This document shows, one piece after another, positions 22,865-32,690 of a DNA stretch of 64,000 nucleotides. The stretch lies in contig NZ_CP035730.1 in NCBI RefSeq assembly GCF_012222305.1, forward strand, positions 1,701,501 to 1,765,500. Reading direction: 5' to 3'. The notes below the pieces were generated by a model that saw only the letters and a program-made list of their open reading frames with translations, did not search any database and had not been told where the DNA came from. The DNA comes from Sulfolobus sp. S-194. GTDB taxonomy: Archaea > Thermoproteota > Thermoprotei_A > Sulfolobales > Sulfolobaceae. Position numbers and translations under genes: made by a program. Positions within the stretch are counted from its first letter, which is position 1, and the number at the start of each line of letters is the position of its first letter.

Positions 22865-23767
22865 GTGTCATCAAAAGAGGTACATGTTTTCGAAAATGCT
22901 ATAGATCTAATGCAAGGAATGTGGCCTACTCCATTATTAAAGTTAAATATAGGTAAGGATGTATGGGCTAAATTAGAATTCTACAATCCTTTCAGCCATA
23001 GTATTAAAGATAGAACTGCTCTATTCTTATTTAAAGAGGCCATTAAGCAAAACACTAAATCAATAGTTGAGGCAACCTCTGGCAATACTGGAATAGCTCT
23101 TTCTGCACTCTCTTCTATATTTAAAATAAATTTTACAGTGTTTATACCATCTACAGCTCCTTCATCATTTAAAGTCTTAATGAAAATTTTAGGTGCAAAT
23201 GTTATTTCAGCAGGAAATTCTACAACTGAGCTCTTACCTTTAGTAAAGAAACTAAGTGAATTTAATGGGTATACTCATCTGGATCAGTTTCACAATGAGA
23301 TTAATGTGTTAGCTCATTATGAAACTACAGCTAAAGAAATTGATGAACAAACTAAAGTTTCTGGTATTAAAGTTAAAAGGATAATAGCTACTATGGGAAC
23401 TGCTGGACATATTGTAGGTATAGCTAAGTATTTTAAAGAGAAATATGGAAATGATGTAGAAATAATAGGTGTTGAACCTGCTCATGGAGAGCGTATACCT
23501 GGAATAAAAAGAGTTACAGATGATAAGGATAATAAGTTCCTTAAAATTGCTAAGATTGATAGAATAATAGAGGTTAAGTTTAAGGAGGCTGTAGAGGGAG
23601 TAATAGATGTCGCTAGAAATGATGGTATTTTAATAGGTTTAAGTTCTGGTGCCACTGTCTCTGCATACAAAAAAATGATAAGAGAAAGTAAAGATGAAGG
23701 TGCTACTATCTTAGTATTCCCAGATGATGCTTTTAAGTATGTTAATGAATTAGAGGAATATGTATAA
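22865..23767 (+). CDS. Cysteine synthase family PLP enzyme
   Basis: A 300-residue fold-type II PLP enzyme. The PLP lysine lies in [13 protein letters not shown], the substrate loop in [12 protein letters not shown], and the phosphate-binding loop in [15 protein letters not shown]. Family members make cysteine from O-acetylserine or O-phosphoserine, or make cystathionine. The short length and [10 protein letters not shown] start fit archaeal O-phosphoserine/O-acetylserine sulfhydrylases, but the substrate cannot be read from sequence. It starts at GTG behind the sulfur-relay pair, which suggests sulfur assimilation. Confidence 0.85.
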   Translation: MSSKEVHVFENAIDLMQGMWPTPLLKLNIGKDVWAKLEFYNPFSHSIKDRTALFLFKEAIKQNTKSIVEATSGNTGIALSALSSIFKINFTVFIPSTAPSSFKVLMKILGANVISAGNSTTELLPLVKKLSEFNGYTHLDQFHNEINVLAHYETTAKEIDEQTKVSGIKVKRIIATMGTAGHIVGIAKYFKEKYGNDVEIIGVEPAHGERIPGIKRVTDDKDNKFLKIAKIDRIIEVKFKEAVEGVIDVARNDGILIGLSSGATVSAYKKMIRESKDEGATILVFPDDAFKYVNELEEYV

Positions 23768-23805
23768 TTAATTTTTTAAAGGTTTATTAAAGTAAGATAT
23801 ATTTC

Positions 23806-23964
23806 GTGGCTACAGAGGTAATAGTTATTTTTAATAAAAATGGAGATATATTGGATTTTTCCCCACGGAATATAGATTTAAACAAATTATTAGAAATAAA
23901 AGATAAGGAAGTGTATGATGATGGTGAATTAATAAGAGTTAAAGGTAAAATAGATAATAAATGA
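23806..23964 (+). CDS. Small hypothetical protein (52 aa)
   Basis: I translated this short frame directly: GTG start, MATEVIVIFNKNGDILDFSP to the end DGELIRVKGKIDNK. It has no known motif. Its TGA overlaps the ATG of the kinase-like gene (ATGA), and a TATA-like TTTTTTAAAGG lies about 30 nt upstream. These support a two-gene operon in which it may partner the kinase. Confidence 0.6.
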   Translation: MATEVIVIFNKNGDILDFSPRNIDLNKLLEIKDKEVYDDGELIRVKGKIDNK

Positions 23965-24629
23965 AGTTGGAAGATTTCTTCAAAGGTTTTTACGTTCAAA
24001 CTAGGCTTATAGAAGTTGATAATAGAAAAATTGCTGTTAAATGTTACAGCTCATCTTCATCTTTTAAATGGTATTTAATATCACCAGCATTTAGAGGATT
24101 TCCGTACACATCAAATCCGTTAGAAAGGATGAATAGAGAAATTAATTTTTTTACCTATAACTGGGGAGATAAATTAAAAGTACCTAAAGTTATAGATTTT
24201 GATGAAGAAACAGTTTGTATGTATAGAGAATTTATAGATGGAGAAGAAATTAACCACTTTAAACAATTTGAAGAATTAGGAAGAGCACTTAGTTATATAC
24301 ACAAGGAAAACTTTGCTCTTGGTGATACTAAGTTAGAAAACTTCTTATATAATAAAAAAATTTATGTAATAGATGCGGAACAAGCTATTCATATGACTAA
24401 TACGTCATATTTTTCTTGGGATTTACTTGTGCTGGCTTTCTCCACGTCATATAAGTTCCTAAAGGATCCTCAACTTTTTTATTTAAACTACATAAAGGTT
24501 TTAGAAGGTTATTCTCCCAATAAAGAAATAGTTAAAGAGTTACTAAGTTTTAATAACTTACCATTACTTAGTCTTATACCATTTACTCATTATAATTATT
24601 TTAAAAAAGCTGTTGAGAGATTTTTATAA
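23961..24629 (+). CDS. Bud32/RIO-like small protein kinase
   Basis: A 222-residue protein with a minimal atypical kinase fold. The catalytic loop IHKENFALGDTKLENFLY (Asp and Asn of D-x4-N) and the metal-binding IDAEQA are typical of Bud32 and RIO kinases. The N-terminal lobe is short: a possible ATP lysine lies in KIAVKCY. A glycine-rich loop is not obvious. True Bud32 acts with Kae1 in tRNA t6A synthesis; this looks like a divergent paralogue. The start overlaps the preceding small gene. Confidence 0.75.
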   Translation: MKLEDFFKGFYVQTRLIEVDNRKIAVKCYSSSSSFKWYLISPAFRGFPYTSNPLERMNREINFFTYNWGDKLKVPKVIDFDEETVCMYREFIDGEEINHFKQFEELGRALSYIHKENFALGDTKLENFLYNKKIYVIDAEQAIHMTNTSYFSWDLLVLAFSTSYKFLKDPQLFYLNYIKVLEGYSPNKEIVKELLSFNNLPLLSLIPFTHYNYFKKAVERFL

Positions 24630-24801
24630 TCATAGAATCATTCTCTTTCTTTATATTTATTATCTCATCATTAAGTCTAGTACCACAAGCTGGGCATCTA
24701 TAAAAATATCTAACTATCTTGTTTCCGTCACTACTGTTTTCTGCCTCTGCTATAAAGTCCATTTTAATGTTACATTTAGGGCATAATAATTCGTTTTTCA
24801 T
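24601..24801 (-). CDS. Zinc-ribbon protein (66 aa)
   Basis: A small protein with two CxxC knuckles, LCPKCN and RCPACG, about 30 residues apart, predicted to bind one zinc. No further domain is present. The ATG at 24801 is preferred to the TTG two codons earlier. Its end overlaps the convergent kinase-like gene by 29 nt. Function unknown; it may be a nucleic-acid or protein adaptor. Confidence 0.72.
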   Translation of the reverse strand: MKNELLCPKCNIKMDFIAEAENSSDGNKIVRYFYRCPACGTRLNDEIINIKKENDSMIIKISQQLF

Positions 24802-24840
24802 ATTCAAGATTTAATACTTACGAAAACGATAATAAGTGTA

Positions 24841-25782
24841 ATGATTGATAGATTTGGTAGACCAATTGAGGATTTAAGAGTAACTCTAACTCATGTGTGT
24901 AATTTTTCATGTTTTTTCTGTCATATGGAAGGAGAAGATAGCTCTCAAAGCCTATTGTCACCAGAAGAAATTTCTTTAGTAGCTAAAGTAGGAATTGAGT
25001 ACGGAATAAGGTCAGTTAAACTTACTGGTGGAGAACCGACTCTTAGAAGAGATTTGGTGCAAATTATTAAAGAATTAAAAGATAAAGGTATAAAAGAAGT
25101 TTCTATGACAACAAATGGTGTACTTTTGTCAACATTAGCTTGGAAACTTAAAGAAGCTGGACTTGATAGAGTCAATGTAAGTTTACATTCATTAGATAAA
25201 CAGCTTTTCAAAGAGATTACTGGGGTTGATGCCTTAGATAAGGTAATTGATGGAATAAAAGAAGCGATAAAGGCTGGATTGAGACCACTAAAATTAAATT
25301 TTGTATTAACTAAGAAAAATATTTCACAATTAGATAATATAATTAATTTTGCAATTGAGACAGGAGTAGATGAATTACACCTTATAGAACTTCATCCAGT
25401 AGGGTTAGGTAAAAATACGTTTGAATATCACGAAAAATTGGAAAGTATAGAGAAAATATTAAAAGAGAAAGCTGATAAAATAGAAATAAGAAGTAAACAT
25501 TATAGACCAAGATATCATCTAAATAATCTGGTCATTGAGGTTGTAAAACCTTATGCAAATCCGATTTTTTGTGCTGGTTGTAATAGAATAAGACTAACAG
25601 CAGATGGCAAATTAAAGACTTGTTTATATAGGCAAGATAAAGAAATTGATATAATTGATATATTGCGTGGCAATTTTAGTTTGGAAGAAAAAATTGAATT
25701 AATACGTGAAGCTTATGAAATAGCAATAGCTATAAGAGAACCTAATTTTAAATATAGAGTTGAGAATTATGCGTCTTCATAA
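24841..25782 (+). CDS. moaA: GTP 3',8-cyclase MoaA
   Basis: A 313-residue radical SAM enzyme that begins molybdenum (in Sulfolobales also tungsten) cofactor synthesis by rearranging GTP. The N-terminal cluster motif is CNFSCFFC in [16 protein letters not shown], with SAM-binding [11 protein letters not shown]. The C-terminal second cluster motif is [20 protein letters not shown]. The start [14 protein letters not shown] is characteristic. It overlaps the peptidase gene downstream by 14 nt. Confidence 0.96.
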   Translation: MIDRFGRPIEDLRVTLTHVCNFSCFFCHMEGEDSSQSLLSPEEISLVAKVGIEYGIRSVKLTGGEPTLRRDLVQIIKELKDKGIKEVSMTTNGVLLSTLAWKLKEAGLDRVNVSLHSLDKQLFKEITGVDALDKVIDGIKEAIKAGLRPLKLNFVLTKKNISQLDNIINFAIETGVDELHLIELHPVGLGKNTFEYHEKLESIEKILKEKADKIEIRSKHYRPRYHLNNLVIEVVKPYANPIFCAGCNRIRLTADGKLKTCLYRQDKEIDIIDILRGNFSLEEKIELIREAYEIAIAIREPNFKYRVENYASS

Positions 25783-26848
25783 GCTTGAAGAACTATTGGA
25801 AGTAAAAGATTTGAAATGTGCTGTAATAACTAGCCCATCTAGTATATTTTACTTTTCTGGATATGATTATATAACAACAGATATAGGTAATTTTGTAGCA
25901 TTAGTTTATTGTGATGGCATAGCTACTCTTATAGTTCCTTTACTAGAGTTATATAGAGCACAAGATAAGGTAAAAGGAATAGATTTAATTGCATATAGTA
26001 CTACAGTAGAAGGAGAAAATATTATTAAAGGTTCTTTAAAGGATGCAATTCTTAACTTCATTAAATATAATAAGATCGGATTAGATGTGCAAAATACTTC
26101 TTCAACTTTTTATAACTATTTTAATAAATTTGAAATAGTTGATCTCTCAAAAGATATTTCTATTATGAGAGCAGTAAAAGATCAAGAGGAACTAGAACTA
26201 ATTAAAAAAGCTGGAGATATAACTACTACTGCAATGAAAATTGCTCAAGATAAGTTAACTAACTCAGAAATATCAGAAAAGCATCTAGCTGGAATAATAG
26301 ATATGACTATGAGAACTGAAGGTGCAGAAGATTATGCATTTCCAAGCATAGTTGCTTTTGCAGAAAATTCGGCTTTTCCTCATCATATTCCTTCAGATAA
26401 AATAATAAAAGAGGGGCAAAATGCTGTTATAGATATAGGAGCGAGGTATGAGAAATATTGCTTTGATAGCACTAGAACGTTTTTAAAGGGAGAAAATGCT
26501 GAAATAAAGAAGATCTATGAAATAGTTTTACAAGCTCAATTAGAAGCTATTGATAAAGTAAAAGAAGGTGTGAAAGCCTCAGAAGTTGATTTAGCAGCAA
26601 GACGTTTGATTGAAAAAGCTGGTTATGGGAAATATTTTATTCATTCTACTGGTCATGGTGTAGGCATTGAAGTTCATGAATATCCTTCAATTTCACCTAC
26701 TTCAGATGCGGAACTTAAAGAAAATATGGTAATAACTGTCGAACCAGGAATATATCTAAAGAATAAATTTGGAATTAGAATAGAAGATACTGTTATCGTA
26801 ACAAAGAGAAAACCTATTGTTCTTGAGACTACATTCAAGTATTTATAA
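25769..26848 (+). CDS. pepQ: Xaa-Pro dipeptidase (M24 family)
   Basis: A 359-residue M24 metallopeptidase that cleaves X-Pro bonds. The N-terminal creatinase-like domain (about 1-125) is followed by a pita-bread domain with all five metal ligands in place: [19 protein letters not shown] (two Asp), [13 protein letters not shown] (His), VEPGIYL (Glu) and IRIEDTV (Glu). The ATG at 25769 lies inside the moaA end; a TTG 9 nt earlier is possible. Confidence 0.93.
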   Translation: MRLHKLEELLEVKDLKCAVITSPSSIFYFSGYDYITTDIGNFVALVYCDGIATLIVPLLELYRAQDKVKGIDLIAYSTTVEGENIIKGSLKDAILNFIKYNKIGLDVQNTSSTFYNYFNKFEIVDLSKDISIMRAVKDQEELELIKKAGDITTTAMKIAQDKLTNSEISEKHLAGIIDMTMRTEGAEDYAFPSIVAFAENSAFPHHIPSDKIIKEGQNAVIDIGARYEKYCFDSTRTFLKGENAEIKKIYEIVLQAQLEAIDKVKEGVKASEVDLAARRLIEKAGYGKYFIHSTGHGVGIEVHEYPSISPTSDAELKENMVITVEPGIYLKNKFGIRIEDTVIVTKRKPIVLETTFKYL

Positions 26849-26873
26849 CTTTTTAGTACTCTTTTTAATTTAA

Positions 26874-26885
26874 CTTTATATTTAA
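26874..26885 (+). promoter_or_regulatory. Probable TATA box of folE
   Basis: CTTTATATTTAA lies about 26-30 nt upstream of the ATG at 26909 and runs into an earlier ATG at 26885. This placement argues that the later ATG is the true start. Confidence 0.45.
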
Positions 26886-26908
26886 TGGGGGTCAATAACA
26901 CTATTGTT

Positions 26909-27532
26909 ATGGAAGAGACATTAAACCAAGAAAAGATGGTTGAAGAGATAGCTAAAAGGATAAGAGAGATCCTTGAGATTTTAGGAGAAAATCCTGATAG
27001 GGAAGGACTGAGAGAAACTCCATTAAGGGTAGCCAGAGCTTTATTAGAAATGACAAGCGGACTTAGAACTCCTCAGCCTCAAATTAAAACATTTAACCTA
27101 TCAGAAGATGGCATATCTGAAGTTGAAGATCAAATTATTCTTGTAAAGAATATAGGTTTTTCGTCTTTATGTGAACATCATTTACTACCTATAATAGGAA
27201 AAGTGCATGTAGCATATATAGTAGGTCAAGAAAGAAAAGTAGCCGGTTTTAGCAAGATTATAAGGATTGTGAATTATTATGCATCAAGGCCACAAATTCA
27301 AGAAAGATTGGTTCAGCAAATTGCTGATGCTATAATGAATAGCGATATTCATCCAAAAGGTGTGATGGTTATAGGAGATGCTCTTCATATGTGTGCATAT
27401 GTTAGGGGTGTCAAAGATAGAGAGGCAAGCTTATTATCAGTGGCGACGAGAGGGTTATTCAAAAATAATGTGTCATTAAGGAACTATGTGTTTAGATTGC
27501 TCGAAACATCAAAGAAGACAAGTTTATTATAG
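26909..27532 (+). CDS. folE: GTP cyclohydrolase I
   Basis: A 207-residue type I (FolE) enzyme that converts GTP to dihydroneopterin triphosphate, the first step of pterin synthesis. Zinc ligands are in SLCEHHLLP and the later HMCAYVRG. The GREGL-like [17 protein letters not shown] and [11 protein letters not shown] segments are intact. An ATG eight codons upstream would lie within the promoter, so the later one was chosen. Most Euryarchaeota use FolE2 or MptA instead; Sulfolobales use this type. Confidence 0.93.
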   Translation: MEETLNQEKMVEEIAKRIREILEILGENPDREGLRETPLRVARALLEMTSGLRTPQPQIKTFNLSEDGISEVEDQIILVKNIGFSSLCEHHLLPIIGKVHVAYIVGQERKVAGFSKIIRIVNYYASRPQIQERLVQQIADAIMNSDIHPKGVMVIGDALHMCAYVRGVKDREASLLSVATRGLFKNNVSLRNYVFRLLETSKKTSLL

Positions 27533-27553
27533 ATAAAATAGATTTTTTATTGA

Positions 27554-28456
27554 ATGAGTGACTCAAAATCTAGGATTATTGAAATCTTAAAAAAATTTGG
27601 TGAATTACCTCAATCTGAGCTAGTTAGGATTAGTGGGTTATCAAAAAGTAGATTATCAGAAATTTTGTCTGAGTTAGAGAAACAAGGACTCATAGAGAGG
27701 AAAAAATCTCTCGGAAAAAATTTATCAGTGAAGTTAAGTAAGAAGTTTGTAAAAATAGGTATAATTAGAGCAGCTGAATATCCGTTTATCATACCTTTTG
27801 TAAAAGCACTTAAAGAAAAAGGATTTTTTGTTGATATTCTAATTTATGATAATGGACTAAGCTTAACTAAAGACCTAGTAGAGGGTAAGATAAATATTGG
27901 ATTTTCACCAGTAGTAACACAGTTGATTTTTAAGAAAATATTCAATAATTTTGATATTATAGGAGGTGGGGCGAAAGGAGGAGGTGGAATAATTGGCGAA
28001 TCTCTTTGTGATAGAGTAGGCTCCACAACTATGTCTAGTATGGAAATATGGTCATTGTTATATAATCCAGATTTAAACTTGCAAAGTTATGATTCTCCGG
28101 AATCTATGGTAATTGATCTTGAAAATCATAAAATTAACGCTATATCTATTTGGGAACCTTACTTTACTATTTTAATTCGTAAGGGTTATTCCATTTTACA
28201 TACATTTGAACCTTTACATTGTTGTACATTAGCTGTAAGAAACGAACTTGATAAGGACTTAATAAAAAAGGTCTACGAAGAATCTTTCACATCATTTTTA
28301 TTTCAAAAAGATAGATGGGTAATGGATTATGCTAATTTATTAAGCGTTGATTATTCTATCCTTTCAGATTCAGTAAAAAATTATGTTTTTGATTATTATT
28401 TAGATTTAAATGAAATAAGAAGAAACTTGAGAAAAATTGGAATCTTAGGCATCTAA
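27554..28456 (+). CDS. Winged-helix protein fused to a solute-binding-like domain
   Basis: A 300-residue fusion. Residues 1-70 form a MarR-like winged helix ([34 protein letters not shown]). Residues 75-300 resemble NMT1/SsuA-type periplasmic binding proteins ([58 protein letters not shown]), but without any signal peptide. It is probably a cytoplasmic ligand-sensing transcription factor. It converges on glnA with a 12-nt overlap; no transporter is adjacent. The ligand is unknown. Confidence 0.75.
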   Translation: MSDSKSRIIEILKKFGELPQSELVRISGLSKSRLSEILSELEKQGLIERKKSLGKNLSVKLSKKFVKIGIIRAAEYPFIIPFVKALKEKGFFVDILIYDNGLSLTKDLVEGKINIGFSPVVTQLIFKKIFNNFDIIGGGAKGGGGIIGESLCDRVGSTTMSSMEIWSLLYNPDLNLQSYDSPESMVIDLENHKINAISIWEPYFTILIRKGYSILHTFEPLHCCTLAVRNELDKDLIKKVYEESFTSFLFQKDRWVMDYANLLSVDYSILSDSVKNYVFDYYLDLNEIRRNLRKIGILGI

Positions 28457-29866
28457 ATAGTAATATAACTCCATAGGATGAGGATACTGTTGCATAGTTT
28501 TTGCTTCATCTCTCTTTAGATCGATATACGTATTTAATATTGACGAATTAAATACTGGCTTCAAGAACTCTTTATCACTTTCTAACTCATCTAAAGCTTC
28601 ATTTAATGATCTAGGTAATTCCTTAATTTTCAATTGTTTTTTTCTCTCTTCGCTCATATGGTATACATTTTCATCAACAGGATCACCAGGATCAATCTTT
28701 TTCTTTATTCCATCTAAAGCAGCCATTAGTATTGCAGCAAATGCCAAATATGGGTTACATGAGGGATCTGGAGGTCTATACTCTATTCTTTTTGCCTTTT
28801 CCATTCCTCTATAGTATGCTGGCACTCTAATTACGGCACTTCTGTTAGATTTACTCCACACTAGATATACGGGTGCCTCATAACCTGGTATTAACCTTCT
28901 ATAACTGTTTGTGGTTGGCGATACTATTGCTGATAATGCTCTACCATGTTCTAATATTCCTCCTACTATATATCTACCTATTTGACTTAACTCTGCATAT
29001 TCATCGTTGGGATCGTACATTAGATTCTTTCCGTCTTTTGTCCATAGACTAAAATGCGTGTGCATTCCTGTTCCATTATCTCCGAACATTGGTTTTGGCA
29101 TAAAAGTAGCTATCATTCCATGCTTTGCTGCTACATTTTTTAGAACATACTTTAATGTTTGAACTTTATCGGCTGTATCAGCTAACGTAGAGAAACGGAA
29201 ATCAATTTCACCTTGTCCAGCTGTAGCAACTTCATGGTGTGTAGCTTCTATATTAAATCCGAAGTAATCAGTTAATATATTAATAGCCTCTACTCTTATA
29301 TCCATTAGCTGATCTACAGGTGGTGCTGGATAGTAACCCTCTTTGTATCTTATTAAGAATCCTCCATTTCTAGCCCATGGGGCTTCTCTAGCATGTATTT
29401 TATATCCAGTTCCGCTTTGAGGTGTAGCTACATCTAAATCTACTTTATCAAATATAAAGAATTCTAGTTCTGGGCCAAAATAACTAATATAACCTTCTTC
29501 TGATTGTTTCTTCTCTGCTTCTTCTGCGATATGTCTTGGATCTCTCTCGAACCTTCCCTTTCCTCCTCCCCAAAATACCTGGGTTATAACTCTAGCAATC
29601 CCTTCATTCCAAGGGATAACTGCCATAGTTTGTGGTATGGGCATTAGCACCATATCGCTTTCATAAATCATAGTAAATCCTTTTATGCTGCTTCCATCTA
29701 ATTTTCCAAATCCTGTTTTAAATGATTCTTCTGTAAATTCTGAGGCTGGGATTGTAATATGATGCAATCTTCCAGGTAAATCTGTAAACTGTAGATCCAC
29801 CCATTTTATTTTATTGTCTTTTAGAAATTTCAGAGCTTCTTCTGCTGTTTTAGGTAAACTTGGCAT
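28445..29866 (-). CDS. glnA: Glutamine synthetase
   Basis: A 473-residue type I glutamine synthetase, the main ammonia-assimilating enzyme. Signatures are [48 protein letters not shown], the ATP site [12 protein letters not shown] and [18 protein letters not shown]. The tyrosine that enteric enzymes adenylylate is absent from the corresponding loop near the C-terminus, so that control is unlikely. It has its own promoter. Confidence 0.96.
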   Translation of the reverse strand: MPSLPKTAEEALKFLKDNKIKWVDLQFTDLPGRLHHITIPASEFTEESFKTGFGKLDGSSIKGFTMIYESDMVLMPIPQTMAVIPWNEGIARVITQVFWGGGKGRFERDPRHIAEEAEKKQSEEGYISYFGPELEFFIFDKVDLDVATPQSGTGYKIHAREAPWARNGGFLIRYKEGYYPAPPVDQLMDIRVEAINILTDYFGFNIEATHHEVATAGQGEIDFRFSTLADTADKVQTLKYVLKNVAAKHGMIATFMPKPMFGDNGTGMHTHFSLWTKDGKNLMYDPNDEYAELSQIGRYIVGGILEHGRALSAIVSPTTNSYRRLIPGYEAPVYLVWSKSNRSAVIRVPAYYRGMEKAKRIEYRPPDPSCNPYLAFAAILMAALDGIKKKIDPGDPVDENVYHMSEERKKQLKIKELPRSLNEALDELESDKEFLKPVFNSSILNTYIDLKRDEAKTMQQYPHPMELYYYLDA

Positions 29867-29885
29867 GATTACGAATAGCTTTAAT

Positions 29886-29897
29886 TGTTTAAAAAGA
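29886..29897 (-). promoter_or_regulatory. TATA box of glnA
   Basis: TCTTTTTAAACA on the minus strand is centred 26 nt before the glnA ATG, which predicts a leaderless mRNA. Confidence 0.55.
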
Positions 29898-30034
29898 TTA
29901 TTAGTGTTAGATATAAAAACTGTTCAGAAGTTTATATATAATTCTTAATTACAGATTATGCAAATGTAAAATTTTGCTTAAAAATGCATTATAAAAAATA
30001 ATTGATTAAGTAGTATAAAGTTAAAGAAAATTCC

Positions 30035-30433
30035 TCATACCAAATATTTTTTAATATATTCTTCTAGTGTTGTCTCATCTACTGCTCCTACTATTTGATC
30101 TACTAGATTACCGTTAAGAAAGATCAAGGTAGTCGGTATATTCATGACGCCATATTTATCTGCTGTTTTTGGATTTTCGTCAACGTTAAGCCTTCCAAAT
30201 ATTATCTTATCCTTATACTTCTCAGCCATTTTGTTAAATATTGGTTCGTAGATATGGCAAGGAGCACACCACGGTGCCCAGCAATCTACAAATACTACTC
30301 TATTTTTACTTATTATATCATCTATGTTGCTATCGGTTATAGTTATAGTAACTTCCTCCTTTTTTAGTATTCCTTCTGCTTTTTCTTCTAATCTTTTAGC
30401 TATTTCTCTAACTAATGTGTCAATCTCACTCAA
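30035..30433 (-). CDS. trxA: Thioredoxin
   Basis: A 132-residue thioredoxin with the active site WAPWCAPCH and the cis-proline loop MNIPTTLIF. About 30 extra residues at the N-terminus (IAKRLEEKAEGILKKEE) form a helix before the fold. The CAPC site differs from the usual CGPC, which would shift its redox potential. It overlaps the end of the acyl-CoA-synthetase-like gene by 8 nt and is probably co-expressed with it. Confidence 0.93.
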   Translation of the reverse strand: MSEIDTLVREIAKRLEEKAEGILKKEEVTITITDSNIDDIISKNRVVFVDCWAPWCAPCHIYEPIFNKMAEKYKDKIIFGRLNVDENPKTADKYGVMNIPTTLIFLNGNLVDQIVGAVDETTLEEYIKKYLV

Positions 30434-31790
30434 TTTTATCCACTATGTATACTTTCTTCAACTTCTTATAAAATGCTACCTTTGTGTTAACATAATTCAG
30501 AAGCTCCTCTTCAATACCATCTTTTTTCTCTTTTACTACAACCATTGCTATAGGTTGCTGTCCCAGTTGACCAGCATCTTCTCCAATTACTTTAGCATCT
30601 ATTACACTAGGATGAGTCTTTAAGATCTCTTCTAAATCTCTTGGAAATATCGGGTAACCCTTATATTTTAGCATTCTTTTTTTAACCCCTCTGAAATATA
30701 ATAGACCCTTATCGTCCATACTCATTAGGTCCCCAGTTTTTAGCCATCCATTAGAAAATACTTTATTTGTTTCTTCTATGTCTTTATATCCTAGCATTAA
30801 CCATGGTGCTTTTACCCATAACTCTCCCACTTCGCCACTTTTTGCCTCTTTTCCATCATCCTTAACAATCTTTACCTCGACTTCTGGTAACGGTTTTCCT
30901 ACACTGATTACATCTGCATATTCTAATGGTTGAAAAGTAAGTACAAATCCTTCAGTAAATCCGTATTGTTGAACTATCTTTTTGCCAAATTTATTAAAGA
31001 ATGTATTCACGGTATGAGGGAACAAAGGAGCCGCACTACTTACACATAATTCTAAGCTTGAAAGATTAGTATCTATTGTGTTTAAGGAATCATATATCAT
31101 TGGGACCGTTGAAAGATAATTGATAGAGTGTTTTTCTATTGCGCTAGCTACGCTTTTAGGTTCAAATTTTTTTACTACGTACATAGAACCTCCGGCTTCT
31201 AAAGTTACACCTAAAACGCTATTACCAAGAACATGGGCAATTGGTACTGTTAAAATGCTTCTAACTTCTTTTAACTTAGTTGCTCTATATAGAGACAAGG
31301 AATTCAATTCCATTCTTTCTGCACTATGTAAAACTTGCATTGTTCTTCCAGCTATGCCAGCATAATAGTATATTAATCCTACTTCATCTTCTCTATATTC
31401 ATAAGGTAAAGAGAATACGTTTTTTTTAGGTGCTTCAACTATCGTTTTATAATCCTTTAGTATATTTTTTTCTCTTTCATATATTTCATGGTCTGTGAAG
31501 ACTAAATCAGGTTTTGAGTCTTCTAATATAAACTTTAAGTCTTCTGCAGAAGTTAATGGATCAACTGCAACAATTTTTCCACCAGCCCACAATATAGCTA
31601 AATAAGCTAGTATAGATTCTATTGAATTGAACATTATATGCACTGCTGTGCTACCCTGCGAGATATTAGATGCTATTTTTGCTATCTCTTGCGCTGCTTG
31701 CTCATAAGTTAAATTTTTATCTTCACTTATTAAAAAAGTCTTACTAGGAGTTTTTTTACTCCATTCATACACTAATCTAGCTAAGCTCAT
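30426..31790 (-). CDS. AMP-binding acyl-CoA synthetase-like protein
   Basis: A 454-residue member of the ANL superfamily. It has the A5-like QQYGFTEG, A7 LKTGDLMSMDDKGLLYFRG, A8 KRMLKYKGYPIFPRDLEE and the hinge region. Two catalytic features look lost: the ATP P-loop motif reads YYAGIAGRTM rather than the Ser/Thr/Gly-rich TSGTTGxPK, and the protein stops before the usual C-terminal GKxLR lysine motif. It is shorter than typical family members. It may be a non-catalytic or altered-activity paralogue. It overlaps thioredoxin. Confidence 0.85.
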   Translation of the reverse strand: MSLARLVYEWSKKTPSKTFLISEDKNLTYEQAAQEIAKIASNISQGSTAVHIMFNSIESILAYLAILWAGGKIVAVDPLTSAEDLKFILEDSKPDLVFTDHEIYEREKNILKDYKTIVEAPKKNVFSLPYEYREDEVGLIYYYAGIAGRTMQVLHSAERMELNSLSLYRATKLKEVRSILTVPIAHVLGNSVLGVTLEAGGSMYVVKKFEPKSVASAIEKHSINYLSTVPMIYDSLNTIDTNLSSLELCVSSAAPLFPHTVNTFFNKFGKKIVQQYGFTEGFVLTFQPLEYADVISVGKPLPEVEVKIVKDDGKEAKSGEVGELWVKAPWLMLGYKDIEETNKVFSNGWLKTGDLMSMDDKGLLYFRGVKKRMLKYKGYPIFPRDLEEILKTHPSVIDAKVIGEDAGQLGQQPIAMVVVKEKKDGIEEELLNYVNTKVAFYKKLKKVYIVDKIE

Positions 31791-31817
31791 AAGTCTCTCA
31801 TATATGAAGTGTTTTGT

Positions 31818-32690
31818 ATGATAAAAATTATTGGGTTATCGAGAATACACATAACTCTTATTGACTTAGAAGGTAAATATGGTAGACTTGATGGAGGTGT
31901 AGGTGTAGCATTAAAATATCCTAGAATTATTTTAAGAACAGGTAACTGTATTAAACCAAATATAACTTTACCATTTAAAATACCAGATTATTGTGTTGAA
32001 GAAGATTTTGAAGAACATATAGGTTTAGGACATACTACCCAGTTTCTCTTATCAGTAGCAAAATTAGGTGCTGAGTATAACTTAAAGAATATAGACGTGG
32101 TAGAATTGGCTAAATTGGTGAAGCGTGGTGGTACTTCTGGTGTCGGTGTTTATGCATTTAAACATGGTGGTTTTATTGCAGATGGCGGTCATTCTAAGAA
32201 AATAAAGAAAGAGATTTTACCCTCGGATTACTCTACTGTTTCGCCTCCTCCTTTAATTGCAAGGTATAATTTTCCATGGTACATTTATGTGAATATACCT
32301 AAAGGAGGAAGAAAAATATATGGTAAAAGTGAGCTTGAAATATTTAAGAATGCTAAAGTAGAGGGGATCGATACATTAACTAGAATTGTGTTTATGAAGC
32401 TTATTCCAGCCGTAATTGAAAATGACTTGGAAGAAGCATTAGAAGCTATAGGTTTAATTCAGAATTTAGGATTTAAAAAGTTAGAAGTTAGTCTTCAAAC
32501 CGAAGAAGTAAAAATGCTTATGAAACAGTTATATCAAAAGGGATATTATTCAGGTATTTCTTCCTTTGGTCCAGCTATATATACTTTTGTAAGAAGCAGA
32601 AAGGAAGGAGAAGAGTTAGTTTCATATTTTGGTGGTTTTGTTACAGAGCCTAATAATGAGGGTGCAAAAGTCTTATGGCTGAAAGATTAA
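31818..32690 (+). CDS. Beta-ribofuranosylaminobenzene 5'-phosphate synthase
   Basis: A 290-residue GHMP-kinase-fold enzyme that condenses 4-aminobenzoate with PRPP to make beta-RFAP, the first committed step of methanopterin-type C1 carriers. Typical segments are SRIHITLIDLEGKYGRLDGG, GLGHTTQFLLSVA and RGGTSGVGVYAFKHGGFI. Sulfolobales make a related sulfopterin. The ATG is preferred to a GTG three codons upstream. Its 3' end overlaps the methyltransferase gene by 16 nt. Confidence 0.9.
   Translation: MIKIIGLSRIHITLIDLEGKYGRLDGGVGVALKYPRIILRTGNCIKPNITLPFKIPDYCVEEDFEEHIGLGHTTQFLLSVAKLGAEYNLKNIDVVELAKLVKRGGTSGVGVYAFKHGGFIADGGHSKKIKKEILPSDYSTVSPPPLIARYNFPWYIYVNIPKGGRKIYGKSELEIFKNAKVEGIDTLTRIVFMKLIPAVIENDLEEALEAIGLIQNLGFKKLEVSLQTEEVKMLMKQLYQKGYYSGISSFGPAIYTFVRSRKEGEELVSYFGGFVTEPNNEGAKVLWLKD

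Noticed and set aside
23787..23999. Minus-strand 70-residue frame over the small gene before the kinase
   Set aside because: The plus-strand 52-residue frame has ATGA coupling with the kinase gene, so the minus frame is taken as a shadow.
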